From Sphingomonas glacialis (GTDB lineage Bacteria; Pseudomonadota; Alphaproteobacteria; Sphingomonadales; Sphingomonadaceae): a stretch of 64,000 nt of DNA. Below the pieces are notes generated by a model. It did no database searches. It saw nothing but the letters and a program-made list of their open reading frames with translations, and was not told where the DNA came from. Of this stretch, positions 37,704 through 46,403 are shown one piece after another. Positions within the stretch are counted from its first letter, which is position 1. Every line of letters begins with the position of its first letter. The position numbers and the translations under genes were made by a program. The DNA lies in assembly GCF_014653575.1 (NCBI RefSeq), contig NZ_BNAQ01000002.1:124001-188000 (forward strand), written 5' to 3'.

Positions 37704-39230
37704 ATGACCCAACGCCCCGCGCTCTTCTCGTTTCTGCTCGGCGGAATCGCCGCGGTCGGCTTCGCGCCGCTCGGGTGGTGGCCCGTCACGCTCGGCTGCC
37801 TCGCCGCGTGGATGCTGCTCGTCCACCAGGCGCCGACCCGCAAGGCGGCGCTGTGGCGCGGCTGGCTGTTCGGCTTTGCGCATTTCGCGATCGGCAATAA
37901 CTGGATCGCCAAGGCGTTCACCTTCCAGGATGCGATGCCGCACGCGCTCGGGCTCGTTGCACCCGCCTTGCTGTCGCTCTATCTCGCGATCTTCCCGATG
38001 GCGGCGGCGACGGTGGCGTGGAAGCTGCGCCGCCCGGTGCTCGACGCGAGCTATGTCCTGATCTTCGCCACCGCCTGGATCGCGACCGAATATCTGCGCG
38101 GCACGCTGCTCACCGGCTATCCGTGGAACCCGCTGTCGGAGATCTGGCTCCCGCTGATCGGCGTCGCGCGCGGCGCGCAGTGGATCGGCACCTATGCGCT
38201 CTCGGGCGTCACGGTCCTCGTTGCGGGCGCGCTGCTGCTCGCGCTGCGTCGCGACTGGCGCCTGCCCGCCGCCGTCACCGCCCTGCTCTTGGTCCTGACG
38301 CTCGGTTCGCTCGCCCCGGCGATCGCCCCCAGCGCGCCGAACGCCCCGCGCATCCGCGTCGTCCAGCCCAATGCCGCCGACGAGCAGCGTCCGCGTGACG
38401 ATTATGCCGAGACCAACCTGCAGGCGCTTGTCAGGCTGAGCGGAAAGCCAGGCCCAGCCCCGCGCCTGATCGTCTGGCCCGAAGGTGCGCTGCGCTATCT
38501 GCCCGAAGACGGCTATCCCTTCCAATATTACGCCGACGACCCTGCGTTCGTCCGCCGCCGCATCGCCGCCCCGCTCGGACCCCGCGACGTCGTGCTGACC
38601 GGCGGCAACGCGCTCCGCTTCGACGCCGCCGGAAAGGTGCGCAGCGCGACCAATTCGATCTTCGCGATCGATGCGCGCGCCCACATCCTCGGCCGTTACG
38701 ACAAGGCACACCTCGTCCCGTTCGGCGAATATCTCCCCGCGCGCCCGCTGCTATCGGCGATCGGCCTGTCGCGGCTCGTCCCCGGTGATTTCGACTTCGC
38801 CCCCGGCCACGGCGCCGACGGGCTCGATCTCCCCGCCTTCGGCCGCGTCGGGTTCCAGCTCTGCTACGAAATCATCTTCTCCGGCGAAGTCGTCCAGAGC
38901 GGGCACCGCCCGGCCTTCCTCTTCCAGCCGTCGAACGACAGCTGGTACGGCTATTGGGGCCAGGCCGAACATCTGGCCCAGGCCCGGATGCGCGCGATCG
39001 AGGAAGGCCTGCCCGTCATCCGCGCGACACCGACCGGCATCTCGGCGATCATCGACGCGCAGGGCCGCATCGTCGCGTCGATCCCGGCGGACACGGCCGG
39101 CGCGATCGAGCGCCCGATTCCCCCCGCGGCTCGCCCGACCCTGTTCGCGCGTATGGGCAATGCGATGGCGTTGTTGATCGGGATCATCCTCGCGCTCGCG
39201 GCATTTGCATTGCGCCGCCTGGCACGATAG
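37704..39230 (+). CDS. lnt: Apolipoprotein N-acyltransferase
   Basis: Lnt adds the third acyl chain to bacterial lipoproteins in the inner membrane. The 508-aa protein has about seven N-terminal membrane helices and a nitrilase-like periplasmic domain with the catalytic triad Glu260 (VWPEGALRY), Lys334 ([14 protein letters not shown]) and Cys387 (FQLCYEII), plus a final C-terminal helix. Several lipoproteins are encoded in this window. It usually follows corC; here four genes intervene. Confidence 0.95.
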   Translation: MTQRPALFSFLLGGIAAVGFAPLGWWPVTLGCLAAWMLLVHQAPTRKAALWRGWLFGFAHFAIGNNWIAKAFTFQDAMPHALGLVAPALLSLYLAIFPMAAATVAWKLRRPVLDASYVLIFATAWIATEYLRGTLLTGYPWNPLSEIWLPLIGVARGAQWIGTYALSGVTVLVAGALLLALRRDWRLPAAVTALLLVLTLGSLAPAIAPSAPNAPRIRVVQPNAADEQRPRDDYAETNLQALVRLSGKPGPAPRLIVWPEGALRYLPEDGYPFQYYADDPAFVRRRIAAPLGPRDVVLTGGNALRFDAAGKVRSATNSIFAIDARAHILGRYDKAHLVPFGEYLPARPLLSAIGLSRLVPGDFDFAPGHGADGLDLPAFGRVGFQLCYEIIFSGEVVQSGHRPAFLFQPSNDSWYGYWGQAEHLAQARMRAIEEGLPVIRATPTGISAIIDAQGRIVASIPADTAGAIERPIPPAARPTLFARMGNAMALLIGIILALAAFALRRLAR

Positions 39231-39235
39231 GGCGC

Positions 39236-39257
39236 CATATAAGGAAAGCTTTATATC
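39236..39257 (+). promoter_or_regulatory. AT-rich inverted repeat upstream of metK, candidate operator
   Basis: ATATAAGG (39237-39244) and CTTTATAT (39249-39256) form a near-perfect inverted repeat in otherwise GC-rich DNA, 48 bases before metK. AT-rich ATATAAAG-type palindromes have been proposed for ArsR-type regulators of S-adenosylmethionine genes in alphaproteobacteria. That link is from memory and unverified. Confidence 0.55.
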
Positions 39258-39280
39258 AGGCATGGCAACGGCCGAAGCTC

Positions 39281-39295
39281 TCCTCAACATGAGGA
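39281..39295 (+). promoter_or_regulatory. Hairpin containing the metK ribosome-binding site
   Basis: TCCTC, loop AACAT, GAGGA form a 5-bp stem whose right arm is the metK ribosome-binding site, eight bases before ATG. It could modulate initiation; a short stem may also arise by chance. Confidence 0.45.
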
Positions 39296-39303
39296 TCCCA
39301 CGC

Positions 39304-40524
39304 ATGCGTTCCAATTTTCTTTTCACCTCCGAGTCGGTCTCGGAAGGCCATCCCGACAAGGTCGCCGACCAGATCAGCGACACGATCGTCGATCTGTTCC
39401 TCGGCAAGGACCCCTATGCGCGCATCGCGTGCGAGACGCTGACCACGACCAACCTCGTCGTCCTCGCGGGTGAAATCCGCTGCAAGGGCGTGTACGAGAA
39501 CGGCCAGTGGGCCGATGGCGCGCTCAAGGAAATCGAGGCCGCCGTCCGCAACACCGTCAAGGAAATCGGCTACGAGCAGTCGGGCTTCCACTGGGAGACC
39601 TTCGCCTTCCACAACAATCTCCACGGCCAGTCGGCGGAGATCGCGATGGGCGTCGACGAAGGCGCCAACAAGGACGAAGGCGCCGGCGACCAGGGCATCA
39701 TGTTCGGGTACGCGACCGACGAGACCCCGGGCCTGATGCCAGCGACGCTCTATTACAGCCACAAGATCCTCGAGCGCCTCGCCGCCGATCGCCACTCGGG
39801 TGCGGCACCCTTCCTCGAGCCCGACGCCAAGAGCCAGGTCACGCTTGAATATGAGAACGAAGTGCCGGTCCGCGCGACCGCGCTCGTCGTCTCGACGCAG
39901 CACAAGGCGGGCTATTGCCTGCAGGGCGACAACGCCAATCCGGCGCTGTACGAAGAACTGCGCGCCTATGTCAGCGGCGTGATGCATGACGTCCTTCCCG
40001 ACGGCTTCATCAGCGATAAGACCGCGATCTACATCAACCCGACGGGCGCGTTCGAAATCGGCGGCCCTGACGGCGACGCAGGCGTCACCGGGCGCAAGAT
40101 CATCGTCGACACCTACGGCGGCGCAGCCCCGCACGGCGGCGGCGCCTTCTCGGGCAAGGATCCGACCAAGGTCGATCGCTCGGCCGCCTATGTCGCGCGC
40201 TACATGGCGAAGAACGTCGTCGCTGCCGGCCTCGCACGGCGCTGCACGATCCAGCTGTCGTACGCGATCGGTATCGCCGAGCCGCTCTCGCTCTATGTCG
40301 ACCTGCATGGCACGGGCACCGTTCCCGAAGCCAAGATCGAGGAAGTGCTGCCCAAGCTCGTTCGCCTGACGCCGAAGGGCATCCGCGAGCATCTCAAGCT
40401 CAACGCGCCGATCTACAAGCGCACCGCAGCCTATGGCCATTTCGGGCGCGAGCCCGATGCCGATGGCTTCACCTGGGAAAAGACCGATCTGGTCGACGCG
40501 CTCAAGAGCGCCGTCGCCGCCTGA
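39304..40524 (+). CDS. metK: S-adenosylmethionine synthetase
   Basis: MetK makes S-adenosylmethionine from methionine and ATP. The 406-aa protein has [17 protein letters not shown] at the N-terminus, the [12 protein letters not shown] hexapeptide region, and the P-loop-like [22 protein letters not shown] at 39304 was chosen because the family begins just before [13 protein letters not shown]; upstream in-frame ATGs lie in the leader. It normally lies between lnt and trmB, but three leftward genes separate it from trmB here. Confidence 0.97.
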   Translation: MRSNFLFTSESVSEGHPDKVADQISDTIVDLFLGKDPYARIACETLTTTNLVVLAGEIRCKGVYENGQWADGALKEIEAAVRNTVKEIGYEQSGFHWETFAFHNNLHGQSAEIAMGVDEGANKDEGAGDQGIMFGYATDETPGLMPATLYYSHKILERLAADRHSGAAPFLEPDAKSQVTLEYENEVPVRATALVVSTQHKAGYCLQGDNANPALYEELRAYVSGVMHDVLPDGFISDKTAIYINPTGAFEIGGPDGDAGVTGRKIIVDTYGGAAPHGGGAFSGKDPTKVDRSAAYVARYMAKNVVAAGLARRCTIQLSYAIGIAEPLSLYVDLHGTGTVPEAKIEEVLPKLVRLTPKGIREHLKLNAPIYKRTAAYGHFGREPDADGFTWEKTDLVDALKSAVAA

Positions 40525-40530
40525 TCGAAC

Positions 40531-40559
40531 GCCGAGCGCGGGATCATCCCGCGCTCGGC
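40531..40559. terminator. Bidirectional terminator after metK
   Basis: GCCGAGCGCGGGA and TCCCGCGCTCGGC form a perfect 13-bp stem with a 3-base loop between the convergent metK and secreted-protein genes. There is no long T tract on either side. Confidence 0.6.
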
Positions 40560-40566
40560 ACGGTCG

Positions 40567-41205
40567 TTACGGCCGGTTGGCCGAGAAGACCGACGGATCG
40601 AACCGCGCCGGCAGCGCGCGCGGCCCCTGCGGCGGCGCTTCTGTTCCGGCTCGTGCGGTCTGCGCCGACCCGGGTTGCACGCCGAAGTGCAGATCATCGG
40701 CCAGATAGGCGGTGATCGGTGAATCGGCAGGAAGCCGCCCGCTGGTGCCGTGAATGAACATCATCGGCCACGATACGAACAGCGCGCCGCCAATCGCCAG
40801 CACGCCTTGATCCAAGCCCTGCCGCGCAGAACGCCCCGAGATGCGGACAGGCCCCGACGGCGTCTCGACATAATCGAGCCGGACCTCGAGTTCACCACGC
40901 TTGCCGAAATTTCCGCTTCGCTCGGACCGCATCACTTCGCCAACCGCGATCGATCCGACCGGCACGACGACCTGGCCGCGATAGATCAGCGCTTCGGCCA
41001 CCTCGAGATAGAAGCGATCGCCCGAATGCACGTCCTTGGTGTTGAGTTCGTTACGCGTCTTCAGCTGCAACGGCATACCGATCGGGAAATACGCCGAGGG
41101 GCCCGTCGCCGCCACCGGCGCGGCCCAATGCACGCTATATTGCGCCGCCGCGACCGACGGGATGCTCGCCGCGAGCGCAAGGATCGTCCAACACGTCAAC
41201 TTCAT
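40567..41205 (-). CDS. Secreted protein of unknown function
   Basis: This 212-aa protein has a signal peptide (MKLTCWTILALAASIPSVAAAQ). The mature part contains PLQLKTRNELNTKDVHSGDRF, a predicted beta-rich stretch, a hydrophobic GVLAIGGALFVSWPMMFIHGTSG segment and a Pro/Ala-rich tail. It resembles hypothetical proteins common in sphingomonads. The start at 41205 is set by the signal peptide and a G-rich upstream sequence. It stands alone between metK and the PAP2 gene. Confidence 0.6.
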   Translation of the reverse strand: MKLTCWTILALAASIPSVAAAQYSVHWAAPVAATGPSAYFPIGMPLQLKTRNELNTKDVHSGDRFYLEVAEALIYRGQVVVPVGSIAVGEVMRSERSGNFGKRGELEVRLDYVETPSGPVRISGRSARQGLDQGVLAIGGALFVSWPMMFIHGTSGRLPADSPITAYLADDLHFGVQPGSAQTARAGTEAPPQGPRALPARFDPSVFSANRP

Positions 41206-41333
41206 CACAACGCCCCCGTTTGTCGCAGATCGAGCGTTCTGATAATTCAACCGCGTTTATCGGCACTTAGGATACGCGCTGAAGGCGTTGTTAAGCCTCT
41301 TGACCGGCTCATAGCGCGGGCGTCACACGACGC

Positions 41334-41936
41334 TCAGCGGGTGCGTTTGAAAAGGCGAACCAAGGCCGGTTCGGCAGCGCGAATGATCATGCTTGTCGCC
41401 TTCTGCGCGACGAAGCCGACCGCCGCCCCGGCGACGGTATCGAAAATATAGTGCTTCCCGCGCGGCATCTGTACCGCCGCGACCCCGGCCGCCGCCGCAT
41501 AGGCGGGCGCGATCGCCGCGGGAGTGTCATGCGCGATCGCACCCGCCACCGCGACTGCACCGGCGGTATGGCCCGAGGGGAACGACGTATCGCCGTGCGC
41601 CGCGCTCTTGCCCGGCGCGAAGCGGTGCTCGCCGGTCTCGATTGCCTTTTGCGGGCGGGTGCGGTCGATCGAGCGCTTGATGCCGTTCTTGATCGCGGTG
41701 GCGAGCACCTCGCTCGCCAGCATCCGCACCCCATTGCGGATCACCGTCGGACGGCGCAGCACCGCACCGACGACGATCGTCCCGACGCCGAGCAGCAGCA
41801 ACGGCGGCTGGTCGGCAACTTCGCTCGCCGCTCCGGCCAGCTTGACCACCGGCGTGTCGCGATGCGCCGCGGCGCGGTGCGTGACCTTGCGGTCGGCGCG
41901 GGCGATTTTCCGCACGGCCTCGGCGATCTTGCTCAT
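41334..41936 (-). CDS. PAP2-superfamily membrane phosphatase
   Basis: The 200-residue protein has the PAP2 signatures: KNGIKRSIDRTRP (K-x6-RP type), PSGH in TSFPSGHTAG, and R-x5-H-x3-D in MPRGKHYIFDTVAG. Several hydrophobic helices surround them. Such enzymes dephosphorylate lipid phosphates such as undecaprenyl pyrophosphate or phosphatidate. The start at 41936 has AGAGGA upstream. It follows the transporter gene on the same strand, about 60 bases downstream. Confidence 0.85.
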   Translation of the reverse strand: MSKIAEAVRKIARADRKVTHRAAAHRDTPVVKLAGAASEVADQPPLLLLGVGTIVVGAVLRRPTVIRNGVRMLASEVLATAIKNGIKRSIDRTRPQKAIETGEHRFAPGKSAAHGDTSFPSGHTAGAVAVAGAIAHDTPAAIAPAYAAAAGVAAVQMPRGKHYIFDTVAGAAVGFVAQKATSMIIRAAEPALVRLFKRTR

Positions 41937-41997
41937 GTCGCTATTCCTCTTGTGTCGCACGCCCAACGCCGCGGGCGGCGGATTGGCTCCGCCCGGA

Positions 41998-42819
41998 TCA
42001 GGCGCCTTCTTCCTGCACCTGCGCATGCGCCAGCACCGCGAACAGGCCGGCCCCGCCGAACAAATTGCCGAGCACCGCGGGCACGAGGAACGCCAGTGCC
42101 TGACCCCCGCCGATCTTGCCCGAAAAGAGCAGCAGGAAGGTCTCGCTCGACCCGACCACCGAATGGCTGAACCCGCCGATCGCGACGACATAGACGATCC
42201 CGAACACCACCAGGAAGGCCTGTTCGCGCGCATTGGGCAAGGTCCAGGCAACGATCGCGATCAGGAAGCCCGCTGGCACCGCATTGATGAAGGTATCGAG
42301 CGCGCCGTGCTCGGTGATCTTCATCGACACTTCGAGCATCGCCGCGCGCATTGCGGGATCGCCGAGCTCGAGCGTCGCAAACGCCCACGCAACGAGCGCG
42401 GTCCCGAGCAGATTGCCCCCCAGCACCACGCCCCACAGCCGCAAGGTCCGCCCGAGCGCAGCCCATGACGGCTCGGTCACGAGCGGCAGCATCGCGGTCA
42501 CCGTGCTCTCGGTAAACAATTGCATCCGCCCGAGGATCACCATCAGGAAGCCGATCGGATAGCCGATCGCGATCAGCAGCGGCCGCGCCGGGGATGGCGC
42601 GGTGTGCGCCGCGATCGCCGCCTCGGCGATTAGCGAGGCGTTGATCGCCAGCCCCCCCGCCAGCCCCGACCAGAACAGCGAGGTGATCGGGCGTTCGAGT
42701 TCCTCTTGCCCTTCCTCGCGCACCGCTCGGTGCAGCTCGCGCGCATTGGCGGCCTTCAGTTCCTCGACGTCGCCGCCCTCGGTTTGCTCTTGATTGGTGT
42801 CCGCCATCATGTCCGCCAC
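41998..42819 (-). CDS. Formate/nitrite transporter family protein
   Basis: The 273-residue protein has six predicted membrane helices and the FNT family pattern. The second helix region LIAIGYPIGFLMVILGRMQLFTESTV and GGNLLGTALVAW, then FINAVPAGFLIAIVAWTLPNA and GGFSHSVVGSSETF, match the FocA/NirC-like pore, although it belongs to the longer YfdC-type branch. Substrate unknown. An acidic soluble N-terminus precedes the first helix. Alternative starts lie at 42810 and 42807. Confidence 0.85.
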   Translation of the reverse strand: MADMMADTNQEQTEGGDVEELKAANARELHRAVREEGQEELERPITSLFWSGLAGGLAINASLIAEAAIAAHTAPSPARPLLIAIGYPIGFLMVILGRMQLFTESTVTAMLPLVTEPSWAALGRTLRLWGVVLGGNLLGTALVAWAFATLELGDPAMRAAMLEVSMKITEHGALDTFINAVPAGFLIAIVAWTLPNAREQAFLVVFGIVYVVAIGGFSHSVVGSSETFLLLFSGKIGGGQALAFLVPAVLGNLFGGAGLFAVLAHAQVQEEGA

Positions 42820-42889
42820 TTCGTTGATGCGCTGTAACGACCGTAACGGGACTTTGCTCCGAACGCTGCGCTCGCTAGAGGCTGCGCGG

Positions 42890-43579
42890 ATGACCGATCC
42901 GATGACGACCCGCCGCCTCTATGGCCGCCGCCAGGGGCACAAGCTCCGCCTCGGCCAGGCCGATTTGGTCGAGCGCCTGCTCCCCGAAATCAGCGTTCCC
43001 GAAGAAGGTCCGCTCGACGCGACTACGCTGTTCGGCAAGGATTGCCCGCTCGAGGTCGAGATCGGCTTCGGCGCGGGCGAGCATCTCGCCGGCCAGGCGA
43101 TGGCGCGGCGCGAGACGGGGTTCATCGGCTGCGAGCCATTCCTCAACGGCGTCGTCGGCGCGCTGACGCATGTCCGCGACGAAGAGCTCGACAATGTCCG
43201 CCTCCACATGGGCGATGCGCTCGACGTGCTCGAGCGCCTGCCCGATGCGTCTTTGTCGCGCGTCTACCTGCTCCACCCCGATCCGTGGCGCAAAGCGCGC
43301 CACGCCAAGCGGCGGATGGTCAATCACGGCCCGCTCGATTTGATCGCGGCCAAGCTCAAGCCCGGCGCCGAATTCCGGCTCGGCACCGACGATCCGACCT
43401 ATTGCCGCTGGGCGATGATGGTGCTCGGGCAACGCCGCGATTTCGTGTGGAGCGCGCAAACAGCCGCTGATTTCCTCACCCGCCCCGACGACTGGCCCGA
43501 GACGCGCTACGAACGCAAGGCACGCCGTCAGGGACGCGAGGTCTGGTACTTCCGCTACATCTACCAGCCAGCGGCATAA
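42890..43579 (+). CDS. trmB: tRNA (guanine-46-N7)-methyltransferase
   Basis: TrmB methylates G46 of many tRNAs. The 229-aa protein has the SAM-binding EIGFGAGEHLAG loop, the YLLHPDPWRKARHAKRRMVNHGPLD motif with catalytic Asp, and the GTDDPTYCRWAM region; TKFE is replaced by TRYERKARRQG. The start (MTDPMTTRRLYGRR) fits family members; upstream in-frame ATGs overlap the opposite-strand gene. Confidence 0.94.
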   Translation: MTDPMTTRRLYGRRQGHKLRLGQADLVERLLPEISVPEEGPLDATTLFGKDCPLEVEIGFGAGEHLAGQAMARRETGFIGCEPFLNGVVGALTHVRDEELDNVRLHMGDALDVLERLPDASLSRVYLLHPDPWRKARHAKRRMVNHGPLDLIAAKLKPGAEFRLGTDDPTYCRWAMMVLGQRRDFVWSAQTAADFLTRPDDWPETRYERKARRQGREVWYFRYIYQPAA

Positions 43580-43686
43580 CCGCTCCCCTCGTCGCGCTGC
43601 GCGCACGCCGTACGGCGGGAGCGGAACCCTCGGTCCTGCTGCCTCGTTCGACGCGGGTGCATCCAGCCCCCGAGGGAAATTCAACC

Positions 43687-44538
43687 GTGTCCACCGTCCG
43701 GCGCCTGCTGGCGACCGCTTTGAGCTGCTGCCTCTTTTCGAGCACGAGCGCGATTGCGCAGTCCTGCCCCGCGGGCGGATTCGATTACATGGGCGTGCCG
43801 ATCGCGTTCAGCCCTGATCACGCGGCCTATTATTTCGCGACCGACCACAAACTCGTCGACGCCGATGGTGCGCCCAACGCCTATCACCCCGCCGACGTGC
43901 CCAACACTTGCCCCGCGACGGGGCGCGGGATCGATTGCCTCGCCGCGGCGGGCTATCCCGACGGGTCGTGGTGGCAGACCGTGCTCGTCGCCGACCCTGA
44001 AGATCCGACCCGGCCAGCGATCCAGCAGGACGGGCCGTACAAGGGCTTTTTCGTCTCGATGACGTCGCTTCGGAACACCGCGTTCGCCGGGCCCGCGAGC
44101 ACCGCCAGCTATGTCGATGCCGCGGCGATCCCGTATATCGTGCTCCCCGCGCCGATCTATCGCACCGATGGCATGGGCGAGATGGGCGATATCGGCTTCG
44201 CGACCAACCTCGATACCGGCCAGACGACGCCGTTCGTCATCGCCGACGAAGGCCCGGTCGAACGACTCGGCGAGGCGTCGGTCGCGTTCTGGCACGCGCT
44301 CGGCGCCCAGGCGCCCAACCCGCGCAACGGCGAGGGGCTGCCCGACGGGCGGATCGCCTATGTCGTCTTCCCGGGAAGCGCCAAGGACGCCAAGATCGGC
44401 TGGCCGATCGACAAGGCCGCGCTCGCCCGCGAAGCGCGCACGCGGCTCGACGCGGTCGGTGGACTCGCCGCACTACGGTCGTGCGCGCAGCCGAAGACCG
44501 AGATCGCCTCGGCGTCGGCCGTGCGGCTCAGCAAATGA
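43687..44538 (+). CDS. GH75 chitosanase-like secreted protein
   Basis: The 283-aa product has a signal peptide (start GTG, MSTVRRLLATALSCCLFSSTSAIAQ). The mature protein shows the fungal chitosanase GH75 pattern: GFFVSMTSLRNTAF, YVDAAAIPYIVLPAPIYR, EMGDIGFATNLDTG, and VIADEGPVERLGEASVAFW. The acidic residues around GDIG and ADEGP are probably catalytic or structural. Typical GH75 enzymes are fungal or actinobacterial. Activity here is unproven, and the family call is from pattern memory. Confidence 0.6.
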   Translation: MSTVRRLLATALSCCLFSSTSAIAQSCPAGGFDYMGVPIAFSPDHAAYYFATDHKLVDADGAPNAYHPADVPNTCPATGRGIDCLAAAGYPDGSWWQTVLVADPEDPTRPAIQQDGPYKGFFVSMTSLRNTAFAGPASTASYVDAAAIPYIVLPAPIYRTDGMGEMGDIGFATNLDTGQTTPFVIADEGPVERLGEASVAFWHALGAQAPNPRNGEGLPDGRIAYVVFPGSAKDAKIGWPIDKAALAREARTRLDAVGGLAALRSCAQPKTEIASASAVRLSK

Positions 44539-44822
44539 TCGCGCTGCCGTCGCTGGCTTTGGCGCTGGCGGCCACGACGCCTGTGCACGCCAAGGCCTGG
44601 ACGCCGCACTCCGCCGCCGCCTTGCTCGATGCGAGTTTCCCGAGCGAGCAGGCCTGCCAGACCGCGCTCGACGCCGCGCGCGAGCATGAGCGCCTCACCC
44701 CGTCCAAGCCAGTCCACGATCTCAGCTACGCGCGGCTGTTCGCACAGGCGCGCTGCGGCAGTGCGGTGCGCAAGACCGGCATTGTCTGGCGGATCCGCAT
44801 GCACTGGCCGCGCCGCCCCTGA
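44535..44822 (+). CDS. Small periplasmic protein, unknown function
   Basis: A 95-aa protein starting at the ATGA overlap with the GH75-like gene. It has a signal peptide (MIALPSLALALAATTPVHA) and a mature part with two Cys (EQACQTALD and QARCGSAVR) likely forming a disulfide. No family recognised. Overlap suggests co-expression with the glycosidase-like gene. Confidence 0.65.
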   Translation: MIALPSLALALAATTPVHAKAWTPHSAAALLDASFPSEQACQTALDAAREHERLTPSKPVHDLSYARLFAQARCGSAVRKTGIVWRIRMHWPRRP

Positions 44823-44934
44823 CCGAACGCGACCGGCCGATGCCGGGCAGCGAGGATCGGCGCGCAATATCTCCGCGCGTGCGGACCTGAATTCCGAAAT
44901 GCGCGTTTACCTCGCCGAACCGCAGGGGTCTGAC

Positions 44935-45432
44935 ATGCACTTCACCATCAATGGAACGGCCTACACCGCCGAACCCGACATTCGAACCTCGCTGCTCGAT
45001 CTGCTGCGCGAGCATCTTGGCCTGACCGGCTCGAAAAAGGGCTGCGATCACGGCCAGTGCGGCGCCTGCACCGTTCTGGTCAACGGCCGTCGCATCAACA
45101 GCTGCCTGTCGCTCGCGGTGATGCACCAGGACGACGAGATCACCACGATCGAGGGCCTCGGCACGCCCGAGGATCTCCACCCGCTGCAAGCCGCGTTCGT
45201 CAAGCATGACGGCTACCAGTGCGGTTATTGCACCCCGGGGCAGATCTGCTCGGCGGTCGGCATGCTCGACGAGGTCAAGAAGGGCTGGCCGAGCCACGTC
45301 AGCGAGACGCTCGGCGACGTCGAGTTCAACGATGGCGAAATCTCCGAGCGGATGAGCGGCAACCTCTGCCGCTGCGCCGCCTATCCCAACATCGTCGACG
45401 CGATCCGCGACGTGGCGGAGGCCAAGGCATGA
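44935..45432 (+). CDS. paoA: Aldehyde oxidoreductase [2Fe-2S] subunit (PaoA/YagT type)
   Basis: This 165-residue subunit of a xanthine-oxidase-family molybdenum enzyme binds two [2Fe-2S] clusters: the plant-type [16 protein letters not shown] with a distal Cys (INSCLSL), and the C-terminal QCGYCTPGQ plus NLCRCAAY. Unlike E. coli PaoA it lacks an obvious Tat signal. ATG at 44935 with AGGGG upstream was chosen; ATG at 44899 is possible. It overlaps paoB by four bases, as the next two genes also do. Confidence 0.88.
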   Translation: MHFTINGTAYTAEPDIRTSLLDLLREHLGLTGSKKGCDHGQCGACTVLVNGRRINSCLSLAVMHQDDEITTIEGLGTPEDLHPLQAAFVKHDGYQCGYCTPGQICSAVGMLDEVKKGWPSHVSETLGDVEFNDGEISERMSGNLCRCAAYPNIVDAIRDVAEAKA

Positions 45433-46403
45433 AGACCTTCACCTACGAAAAGCCCGCGAGCGTCGAGGAAGCCGTCGGCTTCGTCGGCGCGGGCACGCGC
45501 TTCATCGCGGGCGGCACCAATTTGCTCGACTTGATGAAGCTGCAGGTCGAGACGCCCGACAAGCTCGTCGACATCAGCCGGCTCGATCTCGCCAAGATCG
45601 AAGACACCGACAACGGCGGCCTGCTGATCGGCGCGCTCGTCCCCAACAGCGATCTCGCCGCCGACACTCGCGTGCGCGAGAAATACGAAGTGCTCAGCCG
45701 CGCCCTGCTCGCGGGCGCCTCGGGCCAGCTGCGCAACAAGGCGACGACCGGCGGCAATCTGCTCCAGCGGACGCGCTGCTACTATTTCTACGACCCCGCA
45801 ATGGCGTGCAACAAGCGCACACCCGGCAGCGGCTGCTCGGCGATCGGCGGATACAATCGCATCCTCGCGATCCTCGGCGCCAGCGACTCGTGCATCGCCA
45901 CGCACCCCGGCGACATGCCCGTCGCGATGCGCGCGCTCGACGCGACGATCATCACGCTCACCCCGGGCGGCGACCGCCGCCGGATCAGCATCCACGATTT
46001 CTATCGCCTCCCCGGCGACACGCCCGAAATCGAGACCGTGCTGGAGCCCGGCGAGCTGATCACGCATGTCGAACTGCCCGCCCCCGTCGCCGGCAAGCAG
46101 CTTTACCGCAAGGTCCGCGACCGCGCGTCTTATGCGTTCGCTTTGGTCTCGGTCGCCGGGCTCGTCTCGGTCGAGAACGGCAAGATCGCCACGGCACAGC
46201 TCGCTTTCGGCGGGCTCGGGCCGATGCCGTGGCGCGACAGCCGCGTCGAGGAAGCGCTGATCGGCATGGCGCCGTCCGACGAAGTCTTCGCCGCGGCGGC
46301 AGATATCCTACTCGCCGATGCACAGGGCTACGGGTCGAACGACTTCAAGATCCCGCTGATGAAACGCACGCTGATCGCGTGCCTGCGTGAGTTGACCGCA
46401 TGA
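45429..46403 (+). CDS. paoB: Aldehyde oxidoreductase FAD subunit (PaoB/YagS type)
   Basis: The 324-aa subunit has the FAD-binding [13 protein letters not shown] and [20 protein letters not shown] motifs. A group of Cys residues ([20 protein letters not shown] and SDSC) matches the extra [4Fe-4S] cluster region known from PaoB. It passes electrons between the Fe-S subunit and FAD. It is translationally coupled to both neighbours. Confidence 0.88.
   Translation: MKTFTYEKPASVEEAVGFVGAGTRFIAGGTNLLDLMKLQVETPDKLVDISRLDLAKIEDTDNGGLLIGALVPNSDLAADTRVREKYEVLSRALLAGASGQLRNKATTGGNLLQRTRCYYFYDPAMACNKRTPGSGCSAIGGYNRILAILGASDSCIATHPGDMPVAMRALDATIITLTPGGDRRRISIHDFYRLPGDTPEIETVLEPGELITHVELPAPVAGKQLYRKVRDRASYAFALVSVAGLVSVENGKIATAQLAFGGLGPMPWRDSRVEEALIGMAPSDEVFAAAADILLADAQGYGSNDFKIPLMKRTLIACLRELTA

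Noticed and set aside
37424..38711. Long minus-strand frames across the palindrome region and lnt
   Set aside because: They read through repeats and are antisense to lnt; no domains.
39231..39303. SAM/SAH or SAM-II riboswitch before metK
   Set aside because: GCAACGGC recalls the SAM/SAH core, but the conserved GCUUCC and GGAGC pairing does not form, so only the operator and simple hairpin are reported.
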